A stretch of 17,039 nt of DNA from a bacterium UBP15_UBA6099 (GTDB lineage Bacteria > UBP15 > UBA6099). The stretch lies in contig DIWT01000048.1 of assembly GCA_002435745.1 (NCBI GenBank), positions 1 to 17,039 on the forward strand, written 5' to 3'. The first letter of the stretch is position 1, and each line of letters opens with the position of its first letter. The position numbers and the translations under genes were made by a program. This document shows positions 1-7,114 of the stretch, piece after piece. The notes beneath the pieces are model-generated. The model saw only the letters and a program-made list of their open reading frames with translations. It ran no database searches and had not been told where the DNA came from.

Positions 1-8
1 TTTTTCAA

Positions 9-22
9 AAGTTTTCCCTTAA
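9..22. repeat. 14-nt inverted repeat, left copy, at window edge
   Basis: AAGTTTTCCCTTAA here is exactly the reverse complement of the last 14 bases of the window (17026-17039). The same motif, slightly diverged, is part of the palindrome cluster at 16811-17039. The left edge is therefore probably another member of that dispersed family, cut by the window boundary. The short stretch 1-51 downstream of the exonuclease gene otherwise holds only AT-rich sequence. Confidence 0.6.
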
Positions 23-51
23 CAGTTATTTATTAACAATCTTCTCTCGAA

Positions 52-912
52 TCATTCCTTTATTTCAGAGATGCGGTCGAGGCGGAAGATGCGTTGTTCA
101 TTGCGCAGGAGACAATCGGCGGTTACGTATGTTCTGCCGCATGAGCGGAACAGCTTTATCGGTTTGATGTCGCGTTCGGTAAGATAGTTGCCGGAAGATT
201 TATAGGCGATGGCGACTGGGGATTTTCTTTCGATGGCGCGCGCGAGGATGTTTTCCGCCGCGGAAGACGGAGCGAAGACGACATCCTCGAAGCCGACGCG
301 GGGCCATTGCATGGGGCCGCCCTGAAGAGAAAGGGCGCGGCGCAGCGTGAGAGGAGGGTTCGGCGCTGCGGCGACAGGTTCGAGCAGCGCGCGGAACAGT
401 TGCCAAGTGGCCATAGTGTCCCCGAGAGCGCGGTGAGTCTGTCCGGCATTAAGCCCGAAGCGGGAAACCATCGAAGCAAGGCTGTATCCGCCGGGAAGCC
501 CCGGATGAAGCGCTCTGGCCATCCTGACGGTGTCGAACACCGGGTTGCGCGCTTTGGGCATATTCAGCTCTGCCATCTTCCAAGCGACGAAACCCATGTC
601 GAACATGGCGTTGTGGGCGACTAGAGGCAGAGAGCCGATGAAGTCGAGGAAGGCCGGCAACGCCTCGGTTATAAGCGGAGCGCCGGCAAGCATGGAGTCC
701 GTGATCCCGTTAACCGCCGAAGCGCCCGGCGACACCGGGCGGCGCGGGTTGACCATAGTCTGGAACTCGCCGACCACGCGAGCGCCGCGCGCCTTCACCG
801 CGCCGATCTCGACGATCTCGTCTCCGAACCTCTGGCTGAGTCCCGTCGTTTCGAGGTCGAACACCACTATCTCGGTGTCGAAAAGCAATTCGTTTCCGCC
901 GATGCCGTCCAT
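52..912 (-). CDS. DnaQ-like DEDDh 3'-5' exonuclease with C-terminal WYL-like domain
   Basis: Predicted 286-residue cytosolic protein. Residues about 13-175 form an RNase T/DnaQ-type exonuclease: Exo I FDLETTG (D19, E21), Exo II HNAMFD (D105), and Exo III HRALGD (H160, D165), the DEDDh signature of proofreading and repair exonucleases that use two metal ions. A proline-rich linker (about 180-205) leads to residues 215-286. There the pattern P-x-K-L...YV-T-A-D...R-x-FRLDRI resembles the C-terminal part of WYL domains, which bind nucleic acid or nucleotide ligands in many bacterial regulators. It is too short to be the polymerase III epsilon subunit with its usual polymerase-binding tail, so a repair or RNA-processing role is more likely. 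The ATG at 912 is chosen because a TATAAT box lies at 972-977; an upstream TTG at 969 would precede the expected transcript start. No strong Shine-Dalgarno is seen before 912. Exonuclease activity is confident; the biological role is not. Confidence 0.85.
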   Translation of the reverse strand: MDGIGGNELLFDTEIVVFDLETTGLSQRFGDEIVEIGAVKARGARVVGEFQTMVNPRRPVSPGASAVNGITDSMLAGAPLITEALPAFLDFIGSLPLVAHNAMFDMGFVAWKMAELNMPKARNPVFDTVRMARALHPGLPGGYSLASMVSRFGLNAGQTHRALGDTMATWQLFRALLEPVAAAPNPPLTLRRALSLQGGPMQWPRVGFEDVVFAPSSAAENILARAIERKSPVAIAYKSSGNYLTERDIKPIKLFRSCGRTYVTADCLLRNEQRIFRLDRISEIKE

Positions 913-971
913 AAGAAGCCGCTTTCGTCGTGTCCGGGGAGCGGCGCGAGCGCGCCCCCGCGTCGCCAATC

Positions 972-977
972 ATTATA
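972..977 (-). promoter_or_regulatory. -10 box for the exonuclease gene
   Basis: A perfect TATAAT on the minus strand sits about 60 bp before the chosen ATG at 912. No good -35 hexamer is seen at 16-18 bp spacing (CTTTAA at 995-1000 is poor), so this is a -10 assignment only. Confidence 0.4.
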
Positions 978-1023
978 AGCTTTTGACTGCGACATTAAAG
1001 CCCGCGCGCAAATAAGCGGCTTG

Positions 1024-1052
1024 TTGTGCGGGATGCTGATGTGTGATATGCT
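1024..1052 (+). promoter_or_regulatory. Possible sigma-70 promoter of the SDR gene
   Basis: TTGTGC (1024-1029) and TATGCT (1047-1052) are separated by 17 bp, and the expected start lies about 40 bp before the SDR ATG. The match to consensus is moderate (3/6 and 4/6). It lies back to back with the exonuclease -10 box in the same 188-bp divergent spacer. Confidence 0.4.
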
Positions 1053-1100
1053 GAGCGTGTGTTACAAAATTCACAAATGGGTTTGCGGGAGGAGACGGAC

Positions 1101-2159
1101 ATGGATAAATATCTTGTCACAGGAGCTTGCGGCTTCACAGGATCTCACACTTGCGATCTGCTGTACGAGCGGGGAATCCCGTTCAGGGCCACCGACATCG
1201 CCGGGGCGAACCGGCAGTGGCTTCCGCCGGACGCGGAGTTTGTTTCGGCGGACATAACGAACGCCGCCGAAGTCGAGCCGCTTATGGAGGGCATAGACAT
1301 CGTGCTTCACCCGGCGGCCATCTTCGATTGGTCCGCCACGGAGGAACAACTTAACGCCGTCAACGTCACAGGCATGGAAAACATGTGCGCCGCCGCGAAA
1401 AAGGCGGGTATCAAACGCTTCGTCTCTTGGAGCACCAGCGGCGTGTACGGCAACCAGCAGTTCGACACTCTCCCTATCTGCGAGGACTACCCCGTCAAGC
1501 CCATCGACAAATACAGCATCTCCAAGCACAAACAGGATAAGATAGCCCTCAGATACTGCGCCGAGGAAGGGCTTCCCACTACCATCATACGCCCCGGAAT
1601 CGTTTACGGTCCGCGCGCAAAGTACGGCGCGATGCAGTTCTTCGACACGTTCGCCATGCTGCCGGTTATTCCTATTCCCGTGAATTTCGACAAGTACAAA
1701 CTCGGAACCATCCACGCGCGCGATATCGGCGGGGCTGCGCTCTTCGCCGCCACCAAGCCGGAAGCGGTCGGACAGATTTACGGCGTTGTGGACAATTCGG
1801 ACGTCACCATAGCGGAATTCTTCAGATACATCGCCGCAGCGATGAACAAGAACACCATCCCGCTCTACGTTCCGCCCAAACTGTCGGCAAAAATGGGCCT
1901 TGTCGCGGCCACAATCTCCGAACTTCTCGCCAAACACGTAACCAAAAAGCGGCCTCTCCTCGAAAAAGAACCGCTCCGCTTCTTCCCGACCTCGCTTGAC
2001 ATCAGCAACCGCAAAATCCGCGACCTCGGCTATGAATTCGAGTATCCGGATGTTCGCATCGGCGTCATCGAGACTGTCGACTGGATGCGGGATGAAGGCT
2101 TGATGGATGTGTCCATCATCGATAAACTGAAATCGGAATTCTCTCCGCCGGCATTATAA
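1101..2159 (+). CDS. Extended SDR, NAD-dependent epimerase/dehydratase family
   Basis: Predicted 352-residue cytosolic oxidoreductase. The N-terminus has the Rossmann dinucleotide motif TGACGFTG (residues 7-14), the D-I-T acidic patch near 51, HPAA (70-73), the active-site serine region WSTSGVYG (110-117), and the catalytic YSISK pair Y138/K142, followed by IIRPGIVYGP near 160-170. This is the order and length of extended SDRs such as nucleotide-sugar epimerases/dehydratases and 3-beta-hydroxysteroid-dehydrogenase-like enzymes; the exact substrate cannot be read. The ATG at 1101 is chosen over an upstream start at 1059 because GGGAGGAG at 1087-1094 is correctly placed and the Rossmann strand begins at residue 4. 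The glycosyltransferase genes downstream are on the same strand, which fits a sugar-nucleotide role, but a terminator separates them. Confidence 0.88.
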   Translation: MDKYLVTGACGFTGSHTCDLLYERGIPFRATDIAGANRQWLPPDAEFVSADITNAAEVEPLMEGIDIVLHPAAIFDWSATEEQLNAVNVTGMENMCAAAKKAGIKRFVSWSTSGVYGNQQFDTLPICEDYPVKPIDKYSISKHKQDKIALRYCAEEGLPTTIIRPGIVYGPRAKYGAMQFFDTFAMLPVIPIPVNFDKYKLGTIHARDIGGAALFAATKPEAVGQIYGVVDNSDVTIAEFFRYIAAAMNKNTIPLYVPPKLSAKMGLVAATISELLAKHVTKKRPLLEKEPLRFFPTSLDISNRKIRDLGYEFEYPDVRIGVIETVDWMRDEGLMDVSIIDKLKSEFSPPAL

Positions 2160-2198
2160 AACGTTCGGCGCTGAGATGTAGTATAATTAGCTATCGGA

Positions 2199-2237
2199 TT
2201 GCCGAATTTTGTCCTTCGGCAACACTGTTTTTGTTTT
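2199..2237 (+). terminator. Probable Rho-independent terminator after the SDR gene
   Basis: TTGCCGAA (2199-2206) and TTCGGCAA (2215-2222) form a perfect 8-bp stem with an 8-nt loop. A T-rich run TTTTTGTTTT follows at 2228-2237. It lies 40 bp after the SDR stop codon. The upstream spacer also holds an isolated TATAAT at 2182-2187 without a -35 partner. Confidence 0.6.
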
Positions 2238-2260
2238 GCGCAATACCCGGAGACCATTTT

Positions 2261-2286
2261 CCGGATTTTTCTCGTGAAAAATCCGG
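2261..2286. repeat. Dispersed hairpin, CCGGATTTTT type, copy 1
   Basis: CCGGATTTTT and AAAAATCCGG are perfect 10-nt arms around a 6-nt loop (CTCGTG). A second copy with the same arms, extended to 11 nt, is at 16003-16030. The right edge reads ATCCGGGTTGAA, close to the ATTCGGGTTGAA edge of the other hairpin family at 4668-4692. It lies in the spacer before the glycosyltransferase pair and has no T-run of its own. Confidence 0.7.
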
Positions 2287-2371
2287 GTTGAAATCCCGCT
2301 CAAGCGGCGGCGTCGATGATGCGGATTATTAAGCCTAGTCTCACGGAGAAAAGAACGCTCTGCGAATTATT

Positions 2372-3289
2372 ATGAGAAACTGTTCGATACTGATACCGAC
2401 ATACAACGGCAGAGACATACTGGAACAATGCCTGCCGAACATAGTCGAAGCCGCGACGGACAGGCGGGCGGACGACGAGATTATCATTCTGGACAACGCG
2501 AGCGGCGACGGCACGGCGGAATTCATGGCGGACAACTACCCGCAATGCCGGGTTGTCCGGCTGCCTGAAAACAAAGCGATATTCGCGCTGAACGACGGCG
2601 CGAGGATCGCCGAACGGGAACACTTGTTTCTATTGAACAACGATATGCTGCTGAGGCCCGGATGCTTGGAAGCCCTGTTGTCGCCGTTTGACGACCCGAA
2701 CGCGTTCGCGGTCACAGGAAAGGTGTACAGGAGGGACGGCTCTCTGCAGGCGACGCGCCGCCGACCGGAGTTCAAGCGGGGCAGGTTCTGGTACGTCGAC
2801 ACCGGAGAAGACAGCGCGAGGGGGCTTACTCTGCACGCGCTCGGCGGGCAGTCCGTCGTCAGCCGGGAAAAATTCCTCGCCCTCGGCGGCATAGACCCTC
2901 TGTTTTCGCCTTTCTATCAGGAAGACTTGGACCTCTCATGGCGCGCCCTGCGGCGCGGCTGGAAAATCATCTTCGAGCCGGAAGCCGAGATGATCCATTT
3001 CGGAGCCGTAACCGCCGACAGACTTTTCTCCAGAGACGAAATCCTCGCTATGATTCAGAAGAACCTTATCGCTTTCGCATGGAAGAACATACATGATCCC
3101 CGGATGACGGCGTCGCTCGTAGCGTGGGCCGGGCCGCAGGCGGCGCGCGCGGCGCTCAGGGGCGACTTCCACTACCTTAAAGGCCTCGCGGGCGCTCTCG
3201 CCCGCCTGCCGGACATTCTCAAAGCCAGAAAACAAGCCGCCGCCTCGCCTCTCTCAGACGAAGACGTTTTTAAGCTGTTCGAACAATAA
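2372..3289 (+). CDS. Family 2 glycosyltransferase (GT-A fold)
   Basis: Predicted 305-residue cytosolic enzyme that would transfer a sugar from a nucleotide-sugar donor, probably to a surface glycan precursor. Motifs in family order: ILIPTYNG (residues 6-13), the LDNASGDGT donor loop with D41, N-x-A-x-F-A-L-N-D-G (67-76), the metal-binding DxD equivalent LLNND (D91), and the acceptor/catalytic FYQEDLDLSWR (E184, D185), then E-x-x-x-x-HFG (H209). This is the rhamnosyltransferase-like or WcaA-like GT2 group. No membrane helix is seen. The ATG at 2372 sits four codons before the first strand, but no Shine-Dalgarno is visible upstream, so translation initiation looks weak or unusual. The GT4 gene follows after 32 bp, implying cotranscription. 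Sugar and acceptor are unknown. Confidence 0.88.
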   Translation: MRNCSILIPTYNGRDILEQCLPNIVEAATDRRADDEIIILDNASGDGTAEFMADNYPQCRVVRLPENKAIFALNDGARIAEREHLFLLNNDMLLRPGCLEALLSPFDDPNAFAVTGKVYRRDGSLQATRRRPEFKRGRFWYVDTGEDSARGLTLHALGGQSVVSREKFLALGGIDPLFSPFYQEDLDLSWRALRRGWKIIFEPEAEMIHFGAVTADRLFSRDEILAMIQKNLIAFAWKNIHDPRMTASLVAWAGPQAARAALRGDFHYLKGLAGALARLPDILKARKQAAASPLSDEDVFKLFEQ

Positions 3290-3296
3290 AAAACAT

Positions 3297-3341
3297 GGAA
3301 TACCGAAATCAGAGGCCGTGAATGGTTGCGGAATACCGAAA
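3297..3341 (+). repeat. 12-nt direct repeat with 33-nt period at the GT4 start
   Basis: GGAATACCGAAA occurs at 3297-3308 and again at 3330-3341, exactly 33 nt apart. The second copy lies inside the first codons of the GT4 gene. The first is preceded by its own ATG (3295) that opens a reading frame of only a few codons. This looks like a small partial tandem duplication of the gene start. Confidence 0.5.
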
Positions 3342-4488
3342 CGACATGTCCGAAACGACGCCCATAGCGGATTCGCCCCGCGTCGCCCACATTCTAATTC
3401 CCTACATCCGTCCGACAGAGACTTTCATTTATGACAGGCTGGTCAACCATATCCGGTATACGCCGTTCATTCTTACGAACGAACCGGTTATAAACAGGGA
3501 CATGTTTCCGTTTGGAGGCCCGGTTCACACGCTGGCGGAGCGCCCGCTTACAGAGCGGAAAGCGGACGCGCTAGCGAGGCGGGCGGCAAAGAGTTCGCCG
3601 TATTTCACAGCGACTCTTAGGAGGGAGAAACCCGCCGCCGTTCACGCGCATTACGGGCCTGTCGGCGCGGCGGTCGCCCCCTCCGCAGACGCGGCGGGCA
3701 TTCCCCTGACCGTATCTTTCTACGGGATAGACGCGTCCGCGTTCCTGTCCGACCCCCGACACGCCGCGCGCTACCGCCGTATGTTCCAGTCCGCCTCTGT
3801 CGTTTCCGTCCTGTCCGCCGACATGGCGGACCGGCTGGCGAGCGCCGGATGCCCGGAGGGAAAAATAAGAATACATCATCTGGCGGTGGACACGGAGACG
3901 CTGACACCCGCGCCCGTAGAGGCCCGTAACCGGGCAAGAGTCAGAATCGTGTCGGCAGGCAGATTCGTCGAAAAAAAAGGCATGGAGCTTCTGATAGACG
4001 CGTTTGAAAAAACCATCTCTCAGGGAGTGGACGCCGAGCTTCATCTGTTCGGCTCCGGGCCGCTCGAAAAGCAGGCCGCCGCCCGCGCCTCCGCCTGCCG
4101 TTTCGCCGACAGGATTTCATTCTTCGGCCACAGGCCTCGCGCCGAAATCATAGCCGCAGTCCGGGACGCGGACATATTCGCGCTGTTCTCCGTAACCGCG
4201 TCCGACGGCGACATGGAAGGCACGCCGACCGTTCTCATAGAAGCGGGCGCGCTGGGAGTCCCATCAGTTTCCACTATGCACGCCGGCATCCCGGAAGTTG
4301 TGGGGGACGGCGAAACCGGACTGCTCGTCCCCGAACGGGACGTTGAGGCGTTCGCCGGCGCGCTCGCCCGCCTCGCGTCAGACCCCGGACTTCGCTCCAC
4401 GATGTCGCGCGCCGCCCGCGCGCGCGTCGAAAAGCTCTTCAGCATCCGCTCTGTCATGCGGCAAATTGAATCAGATTACGAAGCTTGA
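3322..4488 (+). CDS. Family 4 glycosyltransferase (GT-B fold)
   Basis: Predicted 388-residue glycosyltransferase. The N-terminal acceptor domain (about 20-200) includes HAHYGPVG near 108-115, and the C-terminal donor domain has SAGRFVEKKG (211-220; R214 and K218/K219 expected to contact the nucleotide diphosphate), LFGSGPL, and the retaining-enzyme signature EGTPTVLIE (E299, E307), followed by GIPEVV-x-DGETGLLV. These are hallmarks of GT4 enzymes such as colanic-acid or LPS-type transferases. It sits 32 bp after the GT2 gene, so the two probably act in the same surface glycan pathway. AGAGG at 3311-3315 supports the ATG at 3322; an internal ATG at 3346 has no Shine-Dalgarno and is less likely. 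Donor and acceptor sugars cannot be assigned. Confidence 0.9.
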   Translation: MVAEYRNDMSETTPIADSPRVAHILIPYIRPTETFIYDRLVNHIRYTPFILTNEPVINRDMFPFGGPVHTLAERPLTERKADALARRAAKSSPYFTATLRREKPAAVHAHYGPVGAAVAPSADAAGIPLTVSFYGIDASAFLSDPRHAARYRRMFQSASVVSVLSADMADRLASAGCPEGKIRIHHLAVDTETLTPAPVEARNRARVRIVSAGRFVEKKGMELLIDAFEKTISQGVDAELHLFGSGPLEKQAAARASACRFADRISFFGHRPRAEIIAAVRDADIFALFSVTASDGDMEGTPTVLIEAGALGVPSVSTMHAGIPEVVGDGETGLLVPERDVEAFAGALARLASDPGLRSTMSRAARARVEKLFSIRSVMRQIESDYEA

Positions 4489-4515
4489 CGCTGTGTAAAA
4501 GCGAATCATTGAGCT

Positions 4516-4543
4516 CGGATTCGTCGATAGAGCCGACGAACCG
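4516..4543 (+). terminator. Stem-loop after the GT operon, possible terminator
   Basis: CGG-a-TTCGTCG and CGACGAA-CCG pair around a 7-nt loop, a 10-bp stem with one bulged A. It starts 28 bp after the GT4 stop. Only a short T-run (GATTTT) follows, so termination strength is uncertain. Confidence 0.4.
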
Positions 4544-4667
4544 GGGCGATTTTCATAGCGGCGAACTGCTTCGTTGCCGCCACATTTTTTTGTTCATGAA
4601 CCATAAGTTCTATTCACTGCAAAAATGCGCCTTGCGCCTAGCATTTCATCCGCTCTTAACAATCGCT

Positions 4668-4692
4668 CCCGAATCCTAATGACGGATTCGGG
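4668..4692. repeat. Dispersed hairpin, CCCGAATCC type, copy 1
   Basis: CCCGAATCC-N7-GGATTCGGG, a perfect 9-bp stem, lies between the convergent GT4 gene and the C45 hydrolase gene. The same sequence with conserved flanks (AATCGCT on the left, GGGTT-TGAA/TCAA on the right) recurs at 15945-15969. Copies differ only in the loop and in one base of the right flank. It may act as a bidirectional terminator or a REP-like element. No long T-run is present. Confidence 0.75.
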
Positions 4693-4718
4693 TTGAATGC
4701 GCGGTTTGACAACAATCC

Positions 4719-6242
4719 CTATTCGCTGAACAAATCCCTCAACCGGAATCTAGCGTATTTGTTGTCGCTGGCAGGTTTCCAGTTCCCGTCCGACATTGAT
4801 TCGTAAGCCAACCAGAACTCAAGAGACGTCGCGTCGTAGGCGACCGCCAGAATATTGGAATCCTTCATCGACACCGCGTCCATAATTCTGAGCGTCTCTT
4901 CCGCCGAGATCAGCCTTGGAGCGCCCGCCGCAAAAATCTCGCGTCCATCGCTCGAATACGCTTCTCCCTTTGCCAGAGCGTCGAGCATATAAAAATTTGG
5001 AGCGTACCTTTTAGAATAAGCGCCGCTTTCCCTCGGATCTCCATTGGAATTCTCGCGCGCCGGCCCGTTGCTCGCCGTCTGCGTCCTGCGTATCCTCAAG
5101 TCGAACGAAGCGTCCGCCCTGTAAACCGCCTCCTTCAGAGGCAGCCCGACCTTTACCTGCTCCCCGTCCTTCAGAACCGGGTTGCCGTCTGCGTCTATCC
5201 ACGCCGACTCACGTTCTTTCGGGTCGTCGTCCCTGAACACCGAAGTAAATTCCCCGTTCACCTCGATTGCGACCGCGCCGGGCAAAAAACCGGGCGTTCC
5301 GTATCTGAGTGGGTCCCCGAAGCCGATGACAAAGTTATAACCCACTGTGTTTTTGCTTTCCTCGATTATGGAGATCGCCTCCTCGAGGTCGTCCGCCTCC
5401 TCGAGCGCGCGGCGCATCGTGATCGTCCACGGCGTCCCCTCTTGCGTCTCCACTGTGTTCACCGCCCCTATCTCGCCTATGGTTATTCCCTTTTCGCTCA
5501 TGCCCGCAATCGCGCCGATGACACCCGGATAGCCGAACGTGACATATCTATTCCGGGGGTTGCCGTCGTCCCCGACCGGCTCGTAAACCGTTACTAGTCC
5601 GTATTGTCCGACGCCAGTTTTTGATTCCCAGTCCAAGTCGCGGGTGGCGAACAGGCGGCCCCCCTCAGTGCGGCCGCCCCAAGCCGCAAACGAACTGCAT
5701 GTGGTTCGAAAATCGAACCCCGCCCCCATTCCAAGCCTCTTCGCGTCGTCCGGGTTCAGCCCGCCCATCATCAGCTTCTTGTCGTGCATGTCAGAAAAAT
5801 TCGGCAGCGCTATCCCCGTCTCTACCAACTGCGGAGAGACATCGAATCCCGCCTTGTTCGCCCCCTGCGCGATTCCGATGATTTCGTCCTGATACTCCTT
5901 CGGCACGTGCGGCTCATTGCGCTTCCACACATTCCGGCAGGCGCGGAAGATCAACGTCTTTTTTATGTCCTTCGGGTCGGATGCTTTCGTGTAAACCTGC
6001 ATCACAGATATAATCTTGTCGCCAAGCAGACAACCGTACTGCCTGCCCATTTCCCGGTGAGACCCGCGCACCCGCGCCACAAGCAGCGTCCCATGCGACG
6101 CGTCGGTCTCATAAAGGACGCCGTCCCCGCAGCGCCTGACTTCTCTCAACTGCCCCGCGTCCGCCCACAAATCCGCCGCGCACGCCGTCCGCGCCAAACA
6201 CATCATCAAAACCACAACCGCCGCAATCGCCTTCACAAACAT
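4719..6242 (-). CDS. Exported C45-type acyltransferase/peptidase (Ntn hydrolase fold)
   Basis: Predicted 507-residue secreted protein. An N-terminal signal peptide (residues 1 to about 23, cleavage near ACA-AD) precedes a domain like acyl-CoA:6-aminopenicillanic acid acyltransferase (peptidase family C45). Supporting motifs: R-x-R-G-S-H-R-E-M-G-R-Q-Y-G (57-70), typical of the family start; TTCSSFAAWG (180-189), where C182 is the likely nucleophile exposed by self-cleavage; and LFATRDLDW (197-205), matching the R-N/D-x-D-W substrate pocket motif. Its acyl substrate is unknown; relatives hydrolyse or transfer acyl groups on amides such as bile salts, beta-lactams or peptides. The family core is usually about 350-400 residues; the extra length is a 350-430 insertion plus a C-terminal region. 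AAAGGAG 8 nt before the ATG at 6242 sets the start. It is divergent from the TetR/efflux operon across 254 bp and could share regulation. Confidence 0.82.
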   Translation of the reverse strand: MFVKAIAAVVVLMMCLARTACAADLWADAGQLREVRRCGDGVLYETDASHGTLLVARVRGSHREMGRQYGCLLGDKIISVMQVYTKASDPKDIKKTLIFRACRNVWKRNEPHVPKEYQDEIIGIAQGANKAGFDVSPQLVETGIALPNFSDMHDKKLMMGGLNPDDAKRLGMGAGFDFRTTCSSFAAWGGRTEGGRLFATRDLDWESKTGVGQYGLVTVYEPVGDDGNPRNRYVTFGYPGVIGAIAGMSEKGITIGEIGAVNTVETQEGTPWTITMRRALEEADDLEEAISIIEESKNTVGYNFVIGFGDPLRYGTPGFLPGAVAIEVNGEFTSVFRDDDPKERESAWIDADGNPVLKDGEQVKVGLPLKEAVYRADASFDLRIRRTQTASNGPARENSNGDPRESGAYSKRYAPNFYMLDALAKGEAYSSDGREIFAAGAPRLISAEETLRIMDAVSMKDSNILAVAYDATSLEFWLAYESMSDGNWKPASDNKYARFRLRDLFSE

Positions 6243-6304
6243 GCCGTCTCTCCTTTATTTATTTCATGTTAAAACATCCGTCTTCATGATGGAACGATAT
6301 GACA

Positions 6305-6316
6305 CGATAACAATAA
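6305..6316. repeat. 12-nt direct repeat CGATAACAATAA, copy 1
   Basis: CGATAACAATAA is found here, 63 bp upstream of the C45 hydrolase start, and again identically at 6454-6465 over the -10 region of the TetR operon promoter. The two copies sit one near each end of the divergent spacer, in the same orientation. They might be shared regulator sites, or chance repetition in AT-rich promoter DNA. Confidence 0.4.
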
Positions 6317-6439
6317 CACATGGAAACAACTAATGCGGTATTGTTTTATGAATTTTTTGCTCTCGGAAGTTCTTTTTGCCTCAGCATTTTATCGGAGCCC
6401 GGAGTCGCCTATGGGCGCGCGACATTTTTTTGAAATCAT

Positions 6440-6468
6440 TTGACAACCCGCTTCGATAACAATAATCT
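6440..6468 (+). promoter_or_regulatory. Promoter of the TetR/efflux operon
   Basis: A perfect -35 TTGACA lies at 6440-6445. The best -10 candidates are AATAAT (6461-6466, spacing 15) or TAATCT (6463-6468, spacing 17). TATAAC at 6468-6473 is closer to consensus but too far away. Transcription would begin near 6473-6476, placing the TetR-type palindrome at 6478-6489 immediately downstream, where a bound repressor would block initiation or early elongation. Confidence 0.6.
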
Positions 6469-6477
6469 ATAACTAGA

Positions 6478-6489
6478 CCGACTGGTCGG
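6478..6489. promoter_or_regulatory. Putative TetR-family operator
   Basis: CCGAC-TG-GTCGG is a 10-of-12 palindrome inside GACCGACTGGTCGGG, a shape often seen as the operator of AcrR-like TetR regulators that control efflux genes. It ends 7 bp before the first TetR start codon and just after the expected transcript start. Autoregulation by one or both TetR proteins encoded next is inferred from position. Confidence 0.6.
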
Positions 6490-6496
6490 GTTAATA

Positions 6497-7114
6497 ATGA
6501 GACGAGCGAGCGACACAGCCCAAAAACGCCGCAGGCAGATATTCGAGGCCGCTATTGCGGTCATTTCCGAAAAAGGCTTTCACAAAGCGACTATCAGAGA
6601 AATAGCCGCCGCCGCAGGTCTCGGCAAAGGAACCATTTATCAATATATCGATAAAAAGGAAGACCTCATCCCTCTCATCGCGGAAGTGGGCATATCCCTG
6701 ATGTCGGCGAAGATTTCTGAAGCCGCGAGTCTGGACGCGCCGCCTGAGGAAAAGCTAAGAATCGCCATAAAGTCCCAACTGGCGCTGTTCGATGAGCATT
6801 CCCGGCTCGCCGAAGTGATGGGCGGCGAGATCGAACGGATAAAGCACGAGGACAGCGAGCTTATTACGCGCGTTTTTGAAGAAAGATATCTTAACGCTCT
6901 GGCCTCGCTTGTGTCCGAAGCGGCGGGCCGCGAACGCTTCAGCAAAGGGGAATCTCTTGTGATAGCGGAGCTAATCGCCGTCATGTGCCTGTTGTGGTCC
7001 CATTCAGTCTTGGCAAAGAAGAACGCCGGAGGAATAGAAGCATACGAAACGCTGCTTGAAGAGTTCGTTCTACGCGGCGTGTCAGGAAGACGGAAGGAGG
7101 CCGAGAATGGCTAA
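6497..7114 (+). CDS. TetR/AcrR-family transcriptional regulator 1
   Basis: Predicted 205-residue dimeric repressor. Residues about 11-57 form the TetR_N DNA-binding domain: R-R-R-Q-I-F-E-A-A, EKGFHKATIREIA, and the recognition helix turn GLGKGTIYQYIDKKEDL. The remaining all-helical part is the variable ligand-binding and dimer domain. The gene opens the efflux operon directly behind a TetR-type palindrome, so it most likely autoregulates the operon in response to a pump substrate. The start codon follows the operator closely and has no strong Shine-Dalgarno, which may keep its level low. Its last 8 bp overlap the next TetR gene. The N-terminal domain closely resembles that of the second regulator, suggesting an ancient tandem duplication. 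Ligand unknown. Confidence 0.9.
   Translation: MRRASDTAQKRRRQIFEAAIAVISEKGFHKATIREIAAAAGLGKGTIYQYIDKKEDLIPLIAEVGISLMSAKISEAASLDAPPEEKLRIAIKSQLALFDEHSRLAEVMGGEIERIKHEDSELITRVFEERYLNALASLVSEAAGRERFSKGESLVIAELIAVMCLLWSHSVLAKKNAGGIEAYETLLEEFVLRGVSGRRKEAENG

Noticed and set aside
1071..1937. Long minus-strand frame (288 codons) under the SDR gene
   Set aside because: It is an antisense shadow: the SDR frame has complete catalytic motifs and a ribosome site, while the opposite frame has no recognisable domain.
4485..4679. 64-codon frame between the GT4 and C45 genes
   Set aside because: It overlaps the GT4 stop, spans the stem-loop and repeat hairpin, and shows no ribosome site or family feature.
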